Shown: positions 29,281-40,834, numbered from the stretch's first letter. The stretch is DNA of 64,000 bases from Trichomonas vaginalis G3 (GCF_026262505.1 NC_067203.1:11346001-11410000), one strand, 5' to 3'. The notes: generated by a model from the sequence alone, not told the origin. Numbers and translations: made by a program.

Positions 29281-29742
29281 GAGTGAGGAAGCATCTTGAT
29301 GAAGAGAGGAAGCACCTTGATCAAGAGAGGAAGTACTTTGAAGAAGAGAGGAAGCACTTTGATTTAGAGAGGAAGCTGCATGATGTAGTGAGGAAGCTGC
29401 ATGATGAAGATAGGAAGCACTTTGTTGAAGAGAGGAAGCATCTTGATGAAGAGAGGAAGCACCTTGATCAAGAGAGGAAGCATCTTGATCAAGAGAGGAA
29501 GCATCTTGATCAAGAGAGGAAGCTGCATGATGGAGTGAGGAAGCATCTTGATGAAGAGAGGAAGTACTTTGAAGAAGAGAGGAATCACTTTGTTGAAGAG
29601 AGAAAGCATCTTGATGAAGAGAGGAAGCACTTGATGAAGAGAGGAAGCATCTTGATCAAGAGAGGAAGCACCTTGATGAAGAGAGGAAGCTGCATGATGG
29701 ATGCATGATGGAGTGAGGAAGCATCTTGATGAAGAGAGGAAG
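29281..29742 (+). repeat. 21-bp minisatellite of unit A
   Basis: About 22 tandem variants of a 21-bp unit (AGGAAGCATCTTGATGAAGAG and relatives). On the transposase strand one frame reads RKHLDEE, RKYFEEE, RKHFVEE and similar heptads, but no ATG starts it and in-frame TGA codons precede it. Repeat length divisible by three keeps most frames free of stops. Confidence 0.9.
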
Positions 29743-30165
29743 CGTAAGAACCGATAACATTTACAAAATATTAAATTTATTTTGTAAATTTTCCAAAAGC
29801 CTTAGTACCAATGTAATATAAATGCTCCAAAAATACCATCCCTTCTTCCAAAAGCGTAAGAACCGATAACATTTACAAAATATTAAATTTATTTTGTAAA
29901 TTTTCCAAAAGCCTTAGTACCAATGTAATATAAATGCTCCAAAAATACCATCCCTTCTTCCAAAAGCGTAAGAACCGATAACATTTACAAAATATTAAAT
30001 TTATTTTGTAAATTTTCCAAAAGCCTTAGTACCAATGTAATATAAATGCTCCAAAAATACCATCCCTCCTTCCAAAAGCGTAAGAACCGATAACATTTAC
30101 AAAATATTAAATTTATTTTGTAAATTTTCCAAAAGCCTTAGTACCAATATAATATAAATGCACTA
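29743..30165 (+). repeat. 112-bp satellite of unit A, about four copies
   Basis: A unit of 112 bp, each with the 29-bp palindrome TTTACAAAAT..ATTTTGTAAA (arms 11 bp, loop 7). The last copy is partial and ends where the hairpin region begins. Confidence 0.9.
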
Positions 30166-30192
30166 AAAACCCAACTGCCAATAGCATGTATT

Positions 30193-30345
30193 CAAAAAAT
30201 GCAATTCAATACAAATTTGATTGCATTTTTTGAGATGGAAGTGTATCTGAATTCACAATTGTAATCCACGAATACACTTCCATCTCATTGATAAGAGGCT
30301 AATGTTTTTCTCATTAATAAGGCGCTGTTGGCCTCTATCCATAGC
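30193..30345 (+). repeat. Hairpin chain of unit A
   Basis: Three adjacent inverted repeats: 30193-30232 (arms CAAAAAATGCAAT), 30232-30286 (arms GAGATGGAAGTGTAT) and an imperfect one at about 30288-30341 (GATAAGAGGC with GCCTCTATC). Confidence 0.88.
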
Positions 30346-30457
30346 CGAAGTGATATTAACGTATGTTAACGTACAAAGTAAAAACATGTTTTTTTCTTTT
30401 TAAAATCATTTAGTAAGTAATAATATTTAGCACTCATAGTAAAAACATTAAAATTTA

Positions 30458-30624
30458 TAAGAATCGTTATGAAGAAAAATTGAGAACTTATGATTTTTAT
30501 TTAAGAAAATGATTAAATAATATATAAATAACCATATAAACAACATTTTAGATTCCTCTGAAAAGGGTATCTCAAATTGGTCTATGACCAATTGAATGGT
30601 TCGCCGGTTATTCAAGGTACGGTA
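30458..30624 (-). repeat. Right terminal inverted repeat of unit A, shared with unit B
   Basis: The reverse complement of 27277-27443. On both sides mirrored sequence runs outwards (AAAATT then CATAGTAAAAAC-type), so this block is the centre of a several-kilobase palindrome formed by units A and B. Confidence 0.9.
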
Positions 30625-30740
30625 AATTTTAATGTTTTTACTATGAGTGCTAAATATTATTACTTACTAAATGATTTTAAAAAGAAAAAAACATGTTTTT
30701 ACTTTGTACGTTAACATACGTTAATATCACTTCGGCTATG

Positions 30741-30887
30741 GATAGAGGCCAACAGCGCCTTATTAATGAGAAAAACATTAGCCTCTTATCAATGAGATGG
30801 AAGTGTATTCGTGGATTACAATTGTGAATTCAGATACACTTCCATCTCAAAAAATGCAATCAAATTTGTATTGAATTGCATTTTTTG
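30741..30887 (-). repeat. Hairpin chain of unit B
   Basis: Same three inverted repeats as in unit A, mirrored. Confidence 0.85.
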
Positions 30888-30918
30888 AATACATGCTATT
30901 GGCAGTTGGGTTTTTAGT

Positions 30919-31338
30919 GCATTTATATTATATTGGTACTAAGGCTTTTGGAAAATTTACAAAATAAATTTAATATTTTGTAAATGTTATCGGTTCTTAC
31001 GCTTTTGGAAGGAGGGATGGTATTTTTGGAGCATTTATATTACATTGGTACTAAGGCTTTTGGAAAATTTACAAAATAAATTTAATATTTTGTAAATGTT
31101 ATCGGTTCTTACGCTTTTGGAAGAAGGGATGGTATTTTTGGAGCATTTATATTACATTGGTACTAAGGCTTTTGGAAAATTTACAAAATAAATTTAATAT
31201 TTTGTAAATGTTATCGGTTCTTACGCTTTTGGAAGAAGGGATGGTATTTTTGGAGCATTTATATTACATTGGTACTAAGGCTTTTGGAAAATTTACAAAA
31301 TAAATTTAATATTTTGTAAATGTTATCGGTTCTTACGC
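30919..31338 (-). repeat. 112-bp satellite of unit B, about four copies
   Basis: Four copies, same unit as unit A in the opposite orientation; copy-by-copy variants (GGAGGG and GAAGGG) mirror those of A. Confidence 0.9.
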
Positions 31339-32645
31339 TTCCTCTCTTCATCAAGATGCTTCCTCACTCCATCATGCATCCATCATGCAGCTTCCTCTCT
31401 TCATCAAGGTGCTTCCTCTCTTGATCAAGATGCTTCCTCTCTTCATCAAGATGCTTCCTCTCTTCATCAAGATGCTTTCTCTCTTCAACAAAGTGATTCC
31501 TCTCTTCTTCAAAGTACTTCCTCTCTTCATCAAGATGCTTCCTCACTCCATCATGCAGCTTCCTCTCTTGATCAAGATGCTTCCTCTCTTCAACAAAGTG
31601 ATTCCTCTCTTCTTCAAAGTACTTCCTCTCTTGATCAAGATGCTTCCTCACTCCATCATGCAGCTTCCTCTCTTCTTCAAAGTGCTTCCTCTCTTCATCA
31701 AGATGCTTCCTCTCTTGATCAAGGTGCTTCCTCTCTTGATCAAGGTGCTTCCTCTCTTGATCAAGATGCTTCCTCTCTTCAACAAAGTGATTCCTCTCTT
31801 CTTCAAAGTACTTCCTCTCTTGATCAAGATGCTTCCTCACTCCATCATGCAGCTTCCTCTCTTCTTCAAAGTGCTTCCTCTCTTGATCAAGGTGCTTCCT
31901 CTCTTCATCAAGATGCTTCCTCTCTTCAACAAAGTACTTCCTCTCTTCATCAAGATGCTTCCTCTCTTGATCAAGGTGCTTCCTCTCTTGATCAAGATGC
32001 TTCCTCTCTTCAACAAAGTGCTTCCTCTCTTCTTCAAAGTACTTCCTCTCTTGATCAAGATGCTTCCTCACTCCATCATGCAGCTTCCTCTCTTCTTCAA
32101 AGTGCTTCCTCTCTTGATCAAGGTGCTTCCTCTCTTCATCAAGATGCTTCCTCTCTTCAACAAAGTACTTCCTCTCTTGATCAAGGTGCTTCCTCTCTTC
32201 ATCAAGATGCTTCCTCACTCCATCAAGATGCTTCCTCTCTTCAACAAAGTGATTCCTCTCTTCTTCAAAGTACTTCCTCTCTTGATCAAGATGCTTCCTC
32301 TCTTCTTCAAAGTACTTCCTCTCTTGATCAAGATGCTTCCTCTCTTCAACAAAGTGCTTCCTCTCTTCATCATGCAGCTTCCTCTCTTCAACAAAGTGCT
32401 TCCTCTCTTCTTCAAAGTACTTCCTCTCTTGATCAAGATGCTTCCTCTCTTGATCAAGGTGCTTCCTCTCTTCATCAAGATGCTTCCTCTCTTCAACAAA
32501 GTGCTTCCTATCTTCATCATGCAGCTTCCTCACTACATCATGCAGCTTCCTCTCTAAATCAAAGTGCTTCCTCTCTTCTTCAAAGTACTTCCTCTCTTGA
32601 TCAAGGTGCTTCCTCTCTTCATCAAGATGCTTCCTCACTCCATTA
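31339..32645 (-). repeat. 21-bp minisatellite of unit B
   Basis: About 62 copies of the 21-bp unit, open throughout in frames of both strands. Confidence 0.9.
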
Positions 32646-33702
32646 TTCAGCTGCTTCTTTTCTTCATCAATTCCTCTTCACCCTGGAGCTCCTCAGCTTT
32701 ATATCATTTTAATTGGATTTTTTGAAATCCACCTGCAGTAGGATAAAGGAGATGTAACTCACGACTAAGAACCTGGCCATATGCTCCATTCCAGGCCAAC
32801 ACAGATTGCATAGCCAAACAGATTGAAATACCAATCCTGTTGCTGCATGGGGCGTCCATATTCCATTTGGAAGACTTGCATCATCACATTTGGATCTGTA
32901 AGGACTTTGTCGTTGACAAAATTGGGCCTTGCAGGAGGAACTCCATTTGCTACAATGTATCTGGAAGCAAGAGGTTTGTTCATATCCATTGGATAGATTC
33001 CTGTTGCTTTAAAAGCATTTTCGATGTTTGTAGCTGTGCAAGACACACTACATGCATCAAGGAAGCTGCGAACCATGATATAGCGCAGTTCTCTGGCGTT
33101 CCATACATAATTGATCACCATATGCCCTTGCTGATCGTACCGGATAGTCGCCATATCAAACAACTTCTTGAATTGGGCCTTCAAGGGAGAAAAAATCCCA
33201 ACATCAAGAGGTTGTAAGATATGAGATGTATGGCCTGGGAGAACAAGAAGCTCGATATTGAAGGCGCTCAAGAGGCGAACGGCCAAGAAAGAGAGCCTGG
33301 ATGGATGACCATCTACAATTAGGAGAAAAGGTACCTGGGCATCAAACACATTCATTTGAGACCTTTTCTCCTATCATAAGACAAATTACGGAAAGTGAAC
33401 TCAAACAAAAAGTGACACAATGCATTTGCCAACCAAATAACTTTACAAAGCAAAAACTTAAATTACTTGTCAAGCTTACTATTCTTATTTTAACAATTAA
33501 AAAATTAAATTTTATTTTTTATTTAAAAAAATCATCTTATATCATCTGATATATATATATAACAGCATTAATATTTCAATGATTCACAAATCAACTTTTT
33601 CATTATTTTAAATAATTATAGAATATATACCGACTTTTTGTACATAAATATTTTTAGATTCAATAATGATTTACGGTTTTTTTCAAAACTTATAATTTTC
33701 AA

Positions 33703-33948
33703 ATGAGTGGTAGAATCTTCGATTTAATTGATTTAGAATGGTTAAATCAAGCTAATCAACAAATTCAAAGCGGTATTAACGTCGAAACCGTTCTCCAAAA
33801 TGTCCCTTTAACAGATGGAAGAATTCTTCCCACAATATCACATAAAACTTTTAAAAACGCTCTTAATTTCAATCAAATTGAAATTCCAAAATTACGTACA
33901 GGTCCAAAACCAAAAGATCCACCACAAGGGATCAAATTCAAAATTTAA
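33703..33948 (+). CDS. Unknown small ORF in the 1.96-kb element
   Basis: 81 codons from ATG 33703 (MSGRIFDLIDLEWLNQANQQ, later GPKPKDPPQGIKFKI). Codon use is host-like. After its TAA, a neighbouring frame continues as plausible protein to about 34149 (HNSYQKIQKYIPGLHQTNFY, then HFRERRANQRN), so the original protein was probably about 150 residues and is broken by one frameshift near 33945. The second part looks helical with a possible helix-turn-helix. No family is recognised; a DNA-binding protein of the element is a guess. Confidence 0.5.
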   Translation: MSGRIFDLIDLEWLNQANQQIQSGINVETVLQNVPLTDGRILPTISHKTFKNALNFNQIEIPKLRTGPKPKDPPQGIKFKI

Positions 33949-34471
33949 TCGAAAATTATAACGCAACACCACATAACAGTTACCAAAAAATCCAGAAATA
34001 CATACCTGGTTTACACCAAACAAATTTTATGATATCAGCGAAAAATATGATACCACCAAAGAACCCCTTTGGAAAGTTGATGGAGAAATTAAGGATTTGA
34101 GGATTTCTCTTCAACATTTCCGCGAGAGGAGAGCCAATCAAAGAAATTAATTCGGTAATATTTTAAAATCGAAAATAAAATCTAATTTTTAACACAAATT
34201 AACAATATCGATTACATCTTCTTACTAAGCTCAGTCAGATTAATAAGAATAAACACTTACTTTTTAAAACATTTACATATTTTTTTTCTTCGTTACAGAG
34301 ATACGCAAGTTGCAGAAGAAGCAGCAACTGTAGTACAGTAATTTGACACTCCGAAATCGAACATTAGTGACTTTGAGTAGATTTTGAATTTAATATAGAT
34401 CTTGATTTTTAATAACCATCATAGCAAGAGCTAGTTGGTGAATGGTATCCGCGAATTTCGGCTTGAAAGTT

Positions 34472-35165
34472 GGGAAACTTTGTCTGAATGTTAAACTATT
34501 CGGACAAAGTTTCCCGCTGTTTGCGAAGGAATTGTTGGCTATGATGTACTGATTCATGATCAGTGCATCATAGCCAACAATTCCTTATACAAAGTTCAAA
34601 AACTTGGGTGCAATCAGAACTGATTGCACCCAAGTTTTTGAACTTTCTCGAGGGAATGAAAGGGTAAGAGGTATACATTATGAATATATACCTCTTACCC
34701 TTCCATTCCCTCTCTGACAGCGGGAAACTTTGTCTGAATGTTAAACTATTCAGACAAAGTTTCCCGCTGTTTGCGAAGGAATTGTTGGCTATGATGTACT
34801 GATTCATGATCAGTGCATCATAGCCAACAATTCCTTATACAAAGTTCAAAAACTTGGGTGCAATCAGAACTGATTGCACCCAAGTTTTTGAACTTTCTCG
34901 AGGGAATGGAAGGGTAAGAGGTATACATTATGAATATATACCTCTTACCCTTCCATTCCCTCTCTGACAGCGGGAAACTTTGTCTGAATGTTAAACTATT
35001 CAGACAAAGTTTCCCGCTGTTTGCGAAGGAATTGTTGGCTATGATGTACTGATTCATGATCAGTGCATCATAGCCAACAATTCCTTATACAAAGTTCAAA
35101 AACTTGGGTGCAATCAGAACTGATTGCACCCAAGTTTTTGAACTTTCTCGAGGGAATGAAAGGTA
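34472..35165. repeat. Three 250-bp repeats, each a chain of four long hairpins
   Basis: Period 250 bp (starts 34472, 34722, 34972), nearly identical. In copy 1: 34472-34515 (arms GGGAAACTTTGTCTGAAT, one mismatch), 34526-34586 (arms AAGGAATTGTTGGCTATGAT), 34591-34646 (arms AAAGTTCAAAAACTTGGGTG, extended to about 25 bp) and 34650-34712 (arms GAGGGAATGRAAGGGTAAGA, about 27 bp). Spacers are 3-10 bases. The fourth hairpin of copy 3 is shortened and diverged at the array edge. That makes 11 good hairpins and one decayed. Confidence 0.93.
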
Positions 35166-36436
35166 AGAGATATCCATTTCCTTTCACCTTCGTTCTCAAT
35201 AATTAACTTATAAATTTTTTAAAGCAAAAAAAGTCTGATTTTTTTTGACAAGTAAATATATAGGGAATTTATCCGACCAAATAAGTGTCACTTTTTCGGT
35301 TCACCTCACTTTCCGTAACTCGTCTTACAACACTCCTGTACTTTGCAGATGAACATGATACAGTATACCATAAAAAGGTATTTGTTCATCCACCCACTCT
35401 CGGAGCGAACAAAAAAGGCGTCCAGATCTTCCAATTCCGCATCAAGGGTCTTCTTTTGTGGAAGTATCACCATTGGCTTCATAGTTGTACCATCTGCAAA
35501 GATGGTACAGACCCCTGTAAGATGTGGAAGCTGAGACTTTTCAGCGCGAACTGGGCGATTCCGGCCAGCAGTAAGAACTTTATAGCGACGTTTGGAATAG
35601 AGCATTGTCTCGTCCATATTCGCAATAAACTTCTTCCTGCGGCAAAGTATCTATGCTTGGAGAGGAAAAATTGGCGAATATGGTTTGCGTCACAGGTAGA
35701 GCGTCGGAGCATATCAATAGGTTGGGAGCTCACAATCCGAATTGACAATCTTGTGGCGATATGATTAAGCCACGGGATGGCGATGGGCAGTAATCATCGA
35801 GCTTCGCTAGAAGATGCGGGCATCTTGCAGCGATTAGTACCCGCGCCGCAAATTTTAATCTCCTATTTTGTAATTCCGTACAGACAGCAATGGCCATTGA
35901 TGTTGTAATACAGTTCAAGTCGTCTGCCATCTCTTGAACAAGTTTTTTGAACTGCATTTCATCTGGTAGTGACAAAAGGGTCATACCACCCCTGACTGAC
36001 CTTTTGTCCATGAACGACAAGTAGCAGTGCGCATGATTGCGCGTGCTACTGTCGTCTTTGAAATTGAGTAAACATTCCGTATTTGTTGATAAGACTCGCC
36101 ATTTACTCTTCGATAGAGTAAATCGAGTTGCATCTGGGTCAATAGCCCAAGATTTTTATAGTTTTCTAATTCTGCAAACTCGGGAATTCGTGTTCTTGGT
36201 TGCATTTTTTTAAACGGGAACTTCACAAATTTGGTTCATGGCCATAAAAACTCATTCAATTTTTCTGAGATTTTTTTTTCGTCACTCACTCAAAACGCAG
36301 AGGACCATTCTTCTCAAAATTGAATTATTTTTTCAAATATTGAGTGAGTAAAATGGGCACGTTGTGTAAATTGATTCAAAAATTTTTATTGGTACACGAC
36401 CTTTGAAATTGGTCTCGGGCTATTCAACCTACGGTA

Positions 36437-36600
36437 TAAGAATCGTTATGAAGAAAAATTGAGAACTTATGATTTTTTTAAGAAAATGATTAAATAATAT
36501 AAAATAACCATATAAACAACATTTTAGATTCCTCTGAAAAGGGTATCTCAAATTGGTCTATGACCAATTGAATGGTTTGCCGGTTATTCAAGGTACGGTA
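36437..36600 (-). repeat. Terminal block between units B and C
   Basis: A 164-bp version of the 167-bp block, with small deletions in A/T-rich stretches (near 36475 and 36500). Confidence 0.88.
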
Positions 36601-36696
36601 TGAGTGCTAAATATTATTACTTACTAAATGATTTTAAAAAGAAAAAACATGTTTTTACTTTGTACGTTAACATACGTTAATATCACTTCGGCTATG

Positions 36697-36843
36697 GATA
36701 GAGGCCAACAGCGCCTTATTAATGAGAAAAACATTAGCCTCTTATCAATGAGATGGAAGTGTATTCGTGGATTACAATTGTGAATTCAGATACACTTCCA
36801 TCTCAAAAAATGCAATCAAATTTGTATTGAATTGCATTTTTTG
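36697..36843 (-). repeat. Hairpin chain of unit C
   Basis: Three inverted repeats as in the other units. Confidence 0.85.
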
Positions 36844-36874
36844 AATACATGCTATTGGCAGTTGGGTTTTTAGT

Positions 36875-37518
36875 GCATTTATATTATATTGGTACTAAGG
36901 CTTTTGGAAAATTTACAAAATAAATTTAATATTTTGTAAATGTTATCGGTTCTTACGCTTTTGGAAGGAGGGATGGTATTTTTGGAGCATTTATATTACA
37001 TTGGTACTAAGGCTTTTGGAAAATTTACAAAATAAATTTAATATTTTGTAAATGTTATCGGTTCTTACGCTTTTGGAAGAAGGGATGGTATTTTTGGAGC
37101 ATTTATATTACATTGGTACTAAGGCTTTTGGAAAATTTACAAAATAAATTTAATATTTTGTAAATGTTATCGGTTCTTACGCTTTTGGAAGAAGGGATGG
37201 TATTTTTGGAGCATTTATATTACATTGGTACTAAGGCTTTTGGAAAATTTACAAAATAAATTTAATATTTTGTAAATGTTATCGGTTCTTACGCTTTTGG
37301 AAGAAGGGATGGTATTTTTGGAGCATTTATATTACATTGGTACTAAGGCTTTTGGAAAATTTACAAAATAAATTTAATATTTTGTAAATGTTATCGGTTC
37401 TTACGCTTTTGGAAGGAGGGATGGTATTTTTGGAGCATTTATATTACATTGGTACTAAGGCTTTTGGAAAATTTACAAAATAAATTTAATATTTTGTAAA
37501 TGTTATCGGTTCTTACGC
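36875..37518 (-). repeat. 112-bp satellite of unit C, about six copies
   Basis: Five full copies and one partial copy beginning at GCATTTATATTATATTGG. Confidence 0.9.
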
Positions 37519-38594
37519 TTCCTCTCTTCATCAAGATGCTTCCTCACTCCATCATGCATCCATCATGCAGCTTCCTCTCTTCATCAAGGTGCTTCCTCTC
37601 TTGATCAAGATGCTTCCTCTCTTCATCAAGATGCTTCCTCTCTTCATCAAGATGCTTTCTCTCTTCAACAAAGTGATTCCTCTCTTCTTCAAAGTACTTC
37701 CTCTCTTCATCAAGATGCTTCCTCACTCCATCATGCAGCTTCCTCTCTTGATCAAGATGCTTCCTCTCTTGATCAAGATGCTTCCTCTCTTGATCAAGGT
37801 GCTTCCTCTCTTCATCAAGATGCTTCCTCTCTTCAACAAAGTGCTTCCTCTCTTCTTCAAAGTACTTCCTCTCTTCATCAAGATGCTTCCTCTCTTCAAC
37901 AAAGTACTTCCTCTCTTCAACAAAGTGCTTCCTCTCTTCTTCAAAGTGCTTCCTCTCTTGATCAAGGTGCTTCCTCTCTTCATCAAGATGCTTCCTCTCT
38001 TCAACAAAGTACTTCCTCTCTTCATCAAGATGCTTCCTCTCTTGATCAAGGTGCTTCCTCTCTTGATCAAGATGCTTCCTCTCTTCAACAAAGTGCTTCC
38101 TCTCTTCTTCAAAGTACTTCCTCTCTTGATCAAGATGCTTCCTCACTCCATCATGCAGCTTCCTCTCTTCTTCAAAGTGCTTCCTCTCTTGATCAAGGTG
38201 CTTCCTCTCTTCATCAAGATGCTTCCTCTCTTCAACAAAGTACTTCCTCTCTTGATCAAGGTGCTTCCTCTCTTCATCAAGATGCTTCCTCTCTTCATCA
38301 AGATGCTTCCTCTCTTCAACAAAGTGATTCCTCTCTTCTTCAAAGTACTTCCTCTCTTGATCAAGATGCTTCCTCACTCCATCATGCAGCTTCCTCTCTT
38401 CATCATGCAGCTTCCTCACTACATCATGCAGCTTCCTCTCTAAATCAAAGTGCTTCCTCTCTTCAACAAAGTGCTTCCTCTCTTCTTCAAAGTACTTCCT
38501 CTCTTGATCAAGGTGCTTCCTCTCTTCTTCAAAGTACTTCCTCTCTTGATCAAGGTGCTTCCTCTCTTCATCAAGATGCTTCCTCACTCCATTA
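37519..38594 (-). repeat. 21-bp minisatellite of unit C
   Basis: About 51 copies of the 21-bp unit. Confidence 0.9.
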
Positions 38595-38652
38595 TTCAGC
38601 TGCTTCTTTTCTTCATCAATTCCTCTTCACCCTGGAGCTCCTCAGCTTTATA

Positions 38653-40195
38653 TCATTTTAATTGGATTTTTTGAAATCCACCTGCAGTAGGATAAAGGAG
38701 ATGTAACTCACGACTAAGAACCTGGCCATATGCTCCATTCCAGGCCAACACAGATTGCATAGCCACAAACAGATTGAAATACCAATCCTGTTGCTGCATG
38801 GGGCGTCCATATTCCATTTGGAAGACTTGCATCATCACATTTGGATCTGTAAGGACTTTGTCGTTGACAAAATTGGGCCTTGCAGGAGGAACTCCATTTG
38901 CTACAATGTATCTGGAAGCAAGAGGTTTGTTCATATCCATTGGATAGATTCCTGTTGCTTTAAAAGCATTTTCGATGTTTGTAGCTGTGCAAGACACACT
39001 ACATGCGTCAAGGAAGCTGCGAACCATGATATAGCGCAGTTCTCTGGCGTTCCATACATAATTGATCACCATATGCCCTTGCTGATCGTACCGGATAGTC
39101 GCCATATCAAACAACTTCTTGAATTGGGCCTTCAAGGGAGAAAAAATCCCAACATCAAGAGGTTGTAAGATATGAGATGTATGGCCTGGGAGAACAAGAA
39201 GCTCGATATTGAAGGCGCTCAAGAGGCGAACGGCCAAGAAAGAGAGCCTGGATGGATGACCATCTACAATTAGGAGAAAAGGTACCTGGGCATCAAACAC
39301 ATTCATTTGAGACCTTTTCTCCTGTACTTTGCAGATGAACATGATACAGTATACCATAAAAAGGTATTTGTTCATCCATCCACTCTCGGAGCGAACAAAA
39401 AAGGCGTCCAGATCTTCCAATTCCGCATCAAGGGTCTTCTTTTGTGGAAGTATCACCATTGGCTTCATAGTTGTACCATCTGCAAAGATGGTACAGACCC
39501 TGTAAGATGTGGAAGCTGAGACTTTTCAGCGCGAACTGGGCGATTCCGGCCAGCAGTAAGAACTTTATAGCGACGTTTGGAATAGAGCATTGTCTCGTCC
39601 ATATTCGCAATAAACTTCTTCCTGCGGGCAAAGTATCTATGCTTGGAGAGGAAAAATTGGCGAATATGGTTTGCGTCACAGGTAGAGCGTCGGAGCATAT
39701 CAATAGGTTGGGAGCTCACAATCCGAATTGACAATCTTGTGGCGATATGATTAAGCCAGCCACGGGATGGCGATGGGCAGTAATCATCGAGCTTCGCTAG
39801 AAGATGCGGGCATCTTGCAGCGATTAGTACCCGCGCCGCAAATTTTAATCTCCTATTTTGTAATTCCGTACAGACAGCAATGGCCATTGATGTTGTAATA
39901 CAGTTCAAGTCGTCTGCCATCTCTTGAACAAGTTTTTTGAACTGCATTTCATCTGGTAGTGACAAAAGGGTCATACCACCCCTGACTGACCTTTTGTCCA
40001 TGAACGACAAGTAGCAGTGCGCATGATTGCGCGTGCTACTGTCGTCTTTGAAATTGAGTAAACATTCCGTATTTGTTGATAAGACTCGCCATTTACTCTT
40101 CGATAGAGTAAATCGAGTTGCATCTGGGTCAATAGCCCAAGATTTTTATAGTTTTCTAATTCTGCAAACTCGGGAATTCGTGTTCTTGGTTGCAT
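38653..40195 (-). pseudogene. Transposase of unit C, two frameshifts
   Basis: The full-length transposase sequence is present but each of two C runs has lost one base (near 39498 and near 39980), splitting the frame in three. All catalytic motif codons are otherwise conserved. Both changes are in homopolymers, so sequencing error is possible, though the one near 39980 is shared with units B and E. Confidence 0.9.
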
Positions 40196-40425
40196 TTTTT
40201 TAAACGGGAACTTCACAAATTTGGTTCATGGCCATAAAAACTCATTCAATTTTTCTGAGATTTTTTTTTCGTCACTCACTCAAAACGCAGAGGACCATTC
40301 TTCTCAAATTGAATTATTTTTTCAAATATTGAGTGAGTAAAATGGGCACGTTGTGTAAATTGATTCAAAAATTTTTATTGGTACACGACCTTTGAAATTG
40401 GTCTCGGGCTATTCAACCTACGGTA

Positions 40426-40592
40426 TAAGAATCGTTATGAAGAAAAATTGAGAACTTATGATTTTTATTTAAGAAAATGATTAAATAATATATAAATAAC
40501 CATATAAACAACATTTTAGATTCCTCTGAAAAGGGTATCTCAAATTGGTCTATGACCAATTGAATGGTTTGCCGGTTATTCAAGGTACGGTA
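40426..40592 (-). repeat. Terminal block between units C and D
   Basis: A 167-bp block, same orientation as the other tandem junctions. Confidence 0.9.
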
Positions 40593-40687
40593 TGAGTGCT
40601 AAATATTATTACTTACTAAATGATTTTAAAAAGAAAAACATGTTTTTACTTTGTACGTTAACATACGTTAATATCACTTCGGCTATG

Positions 40688-40834
40688 GATAGAGGCCAAC
40701 AGCGCCTTATTAATGAGAAAAACATTAGCCTCTTATCAATGAGATGGAAGTGTATTCGTGGATTACAATTGTGAATTCAGATACACTTCCATCTCAAAAA
40801 ATGCAATCAAATTTGTATTGAATTGCATTTTTTG
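40688..40834 (-). repeat. Hairpin chain of unit D
   Basis: Three inverted repeats as in the other units. Confidence 0.85.

Larger units (their letters stand above)
27277..30624 (+). mobile_element. Unit A: complete pogo-like transposon with 167-bp terminal inverted repeats
   Basis: A 3.35-kb element. The left end TACCGTACCTTGAATAACC and the right end GGTTATTCAAGGTACGGTA are the tips of essentially perfect 167-bp inverted repeats, bounded by TA. Next to the left repeat a second, similar tip (TACCGTAGGTTGAATAGCCC) starts at 27444. The order is repeat, second tip, transposase, minisatellite, satellite, hairpins, repeat. It is the only unit with inverted blocks at both ends and an intact transposase, so it is the best candidate for an active copy. 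Confidence 0.85.
33373..35332. mobile_element. 1.96-kb element with terminal inverted repeats inserted in unit B
   Basis: Flanked by CTCCT on both sides (33368-33372 and 35333-35337). The ends form imperfect inverted repeats of about 45 bp sharing TAAGAC, TTACGGAAAGTGA and AAAAAGTGACAC (33373-33418 and 35285-35332). It contains a small unknown ORF and a three-copy 250-bp hairpin array, but no transposase. The superfamily is unsure: end style and the GTGACA sequence recall the MULE at 24.7 kb, but only 5 bp of duplication are seen rather than 9. Confidence 0.8.
32704..36205 (-). pseudogene. Transposase of unit B, split by an insertion
   Basis: The C-terminal part (to 33372) and the N-terminal part (from 35333) are separated by the 1.96-kb element, between the codons for VQE and KRSQMNV. 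Further small deletions shift the frame, among them one C missing in a five-C run near 35988, four bases missing near 35772, one G missing near 35640 and two bases missing near 32818. Not functional. Confidence 0.9.
30625..36436 (-). mobile_element. Unit B: pogo-like transposon split by another element
   Basis: Minus-oriented copy with hairpins, four satellite copies, a 1.3-kb minisatellite and a transposase cut in two by a 1.96-kb insertion at 33373-35332. Its left tip TACCGTAGG lies at 36428-36436 (complement). Confidence 0.88.
36601..40425 (-). mobile_element. Unit C: tandem pogo-like transposon
   Basis: All parts present, in the order hairpins, satellite, minisatellite, transposase, TACCGTAGG tip, read along the plus strand. 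It shares diagnostic variants with unit E. Confidence 0.9.
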
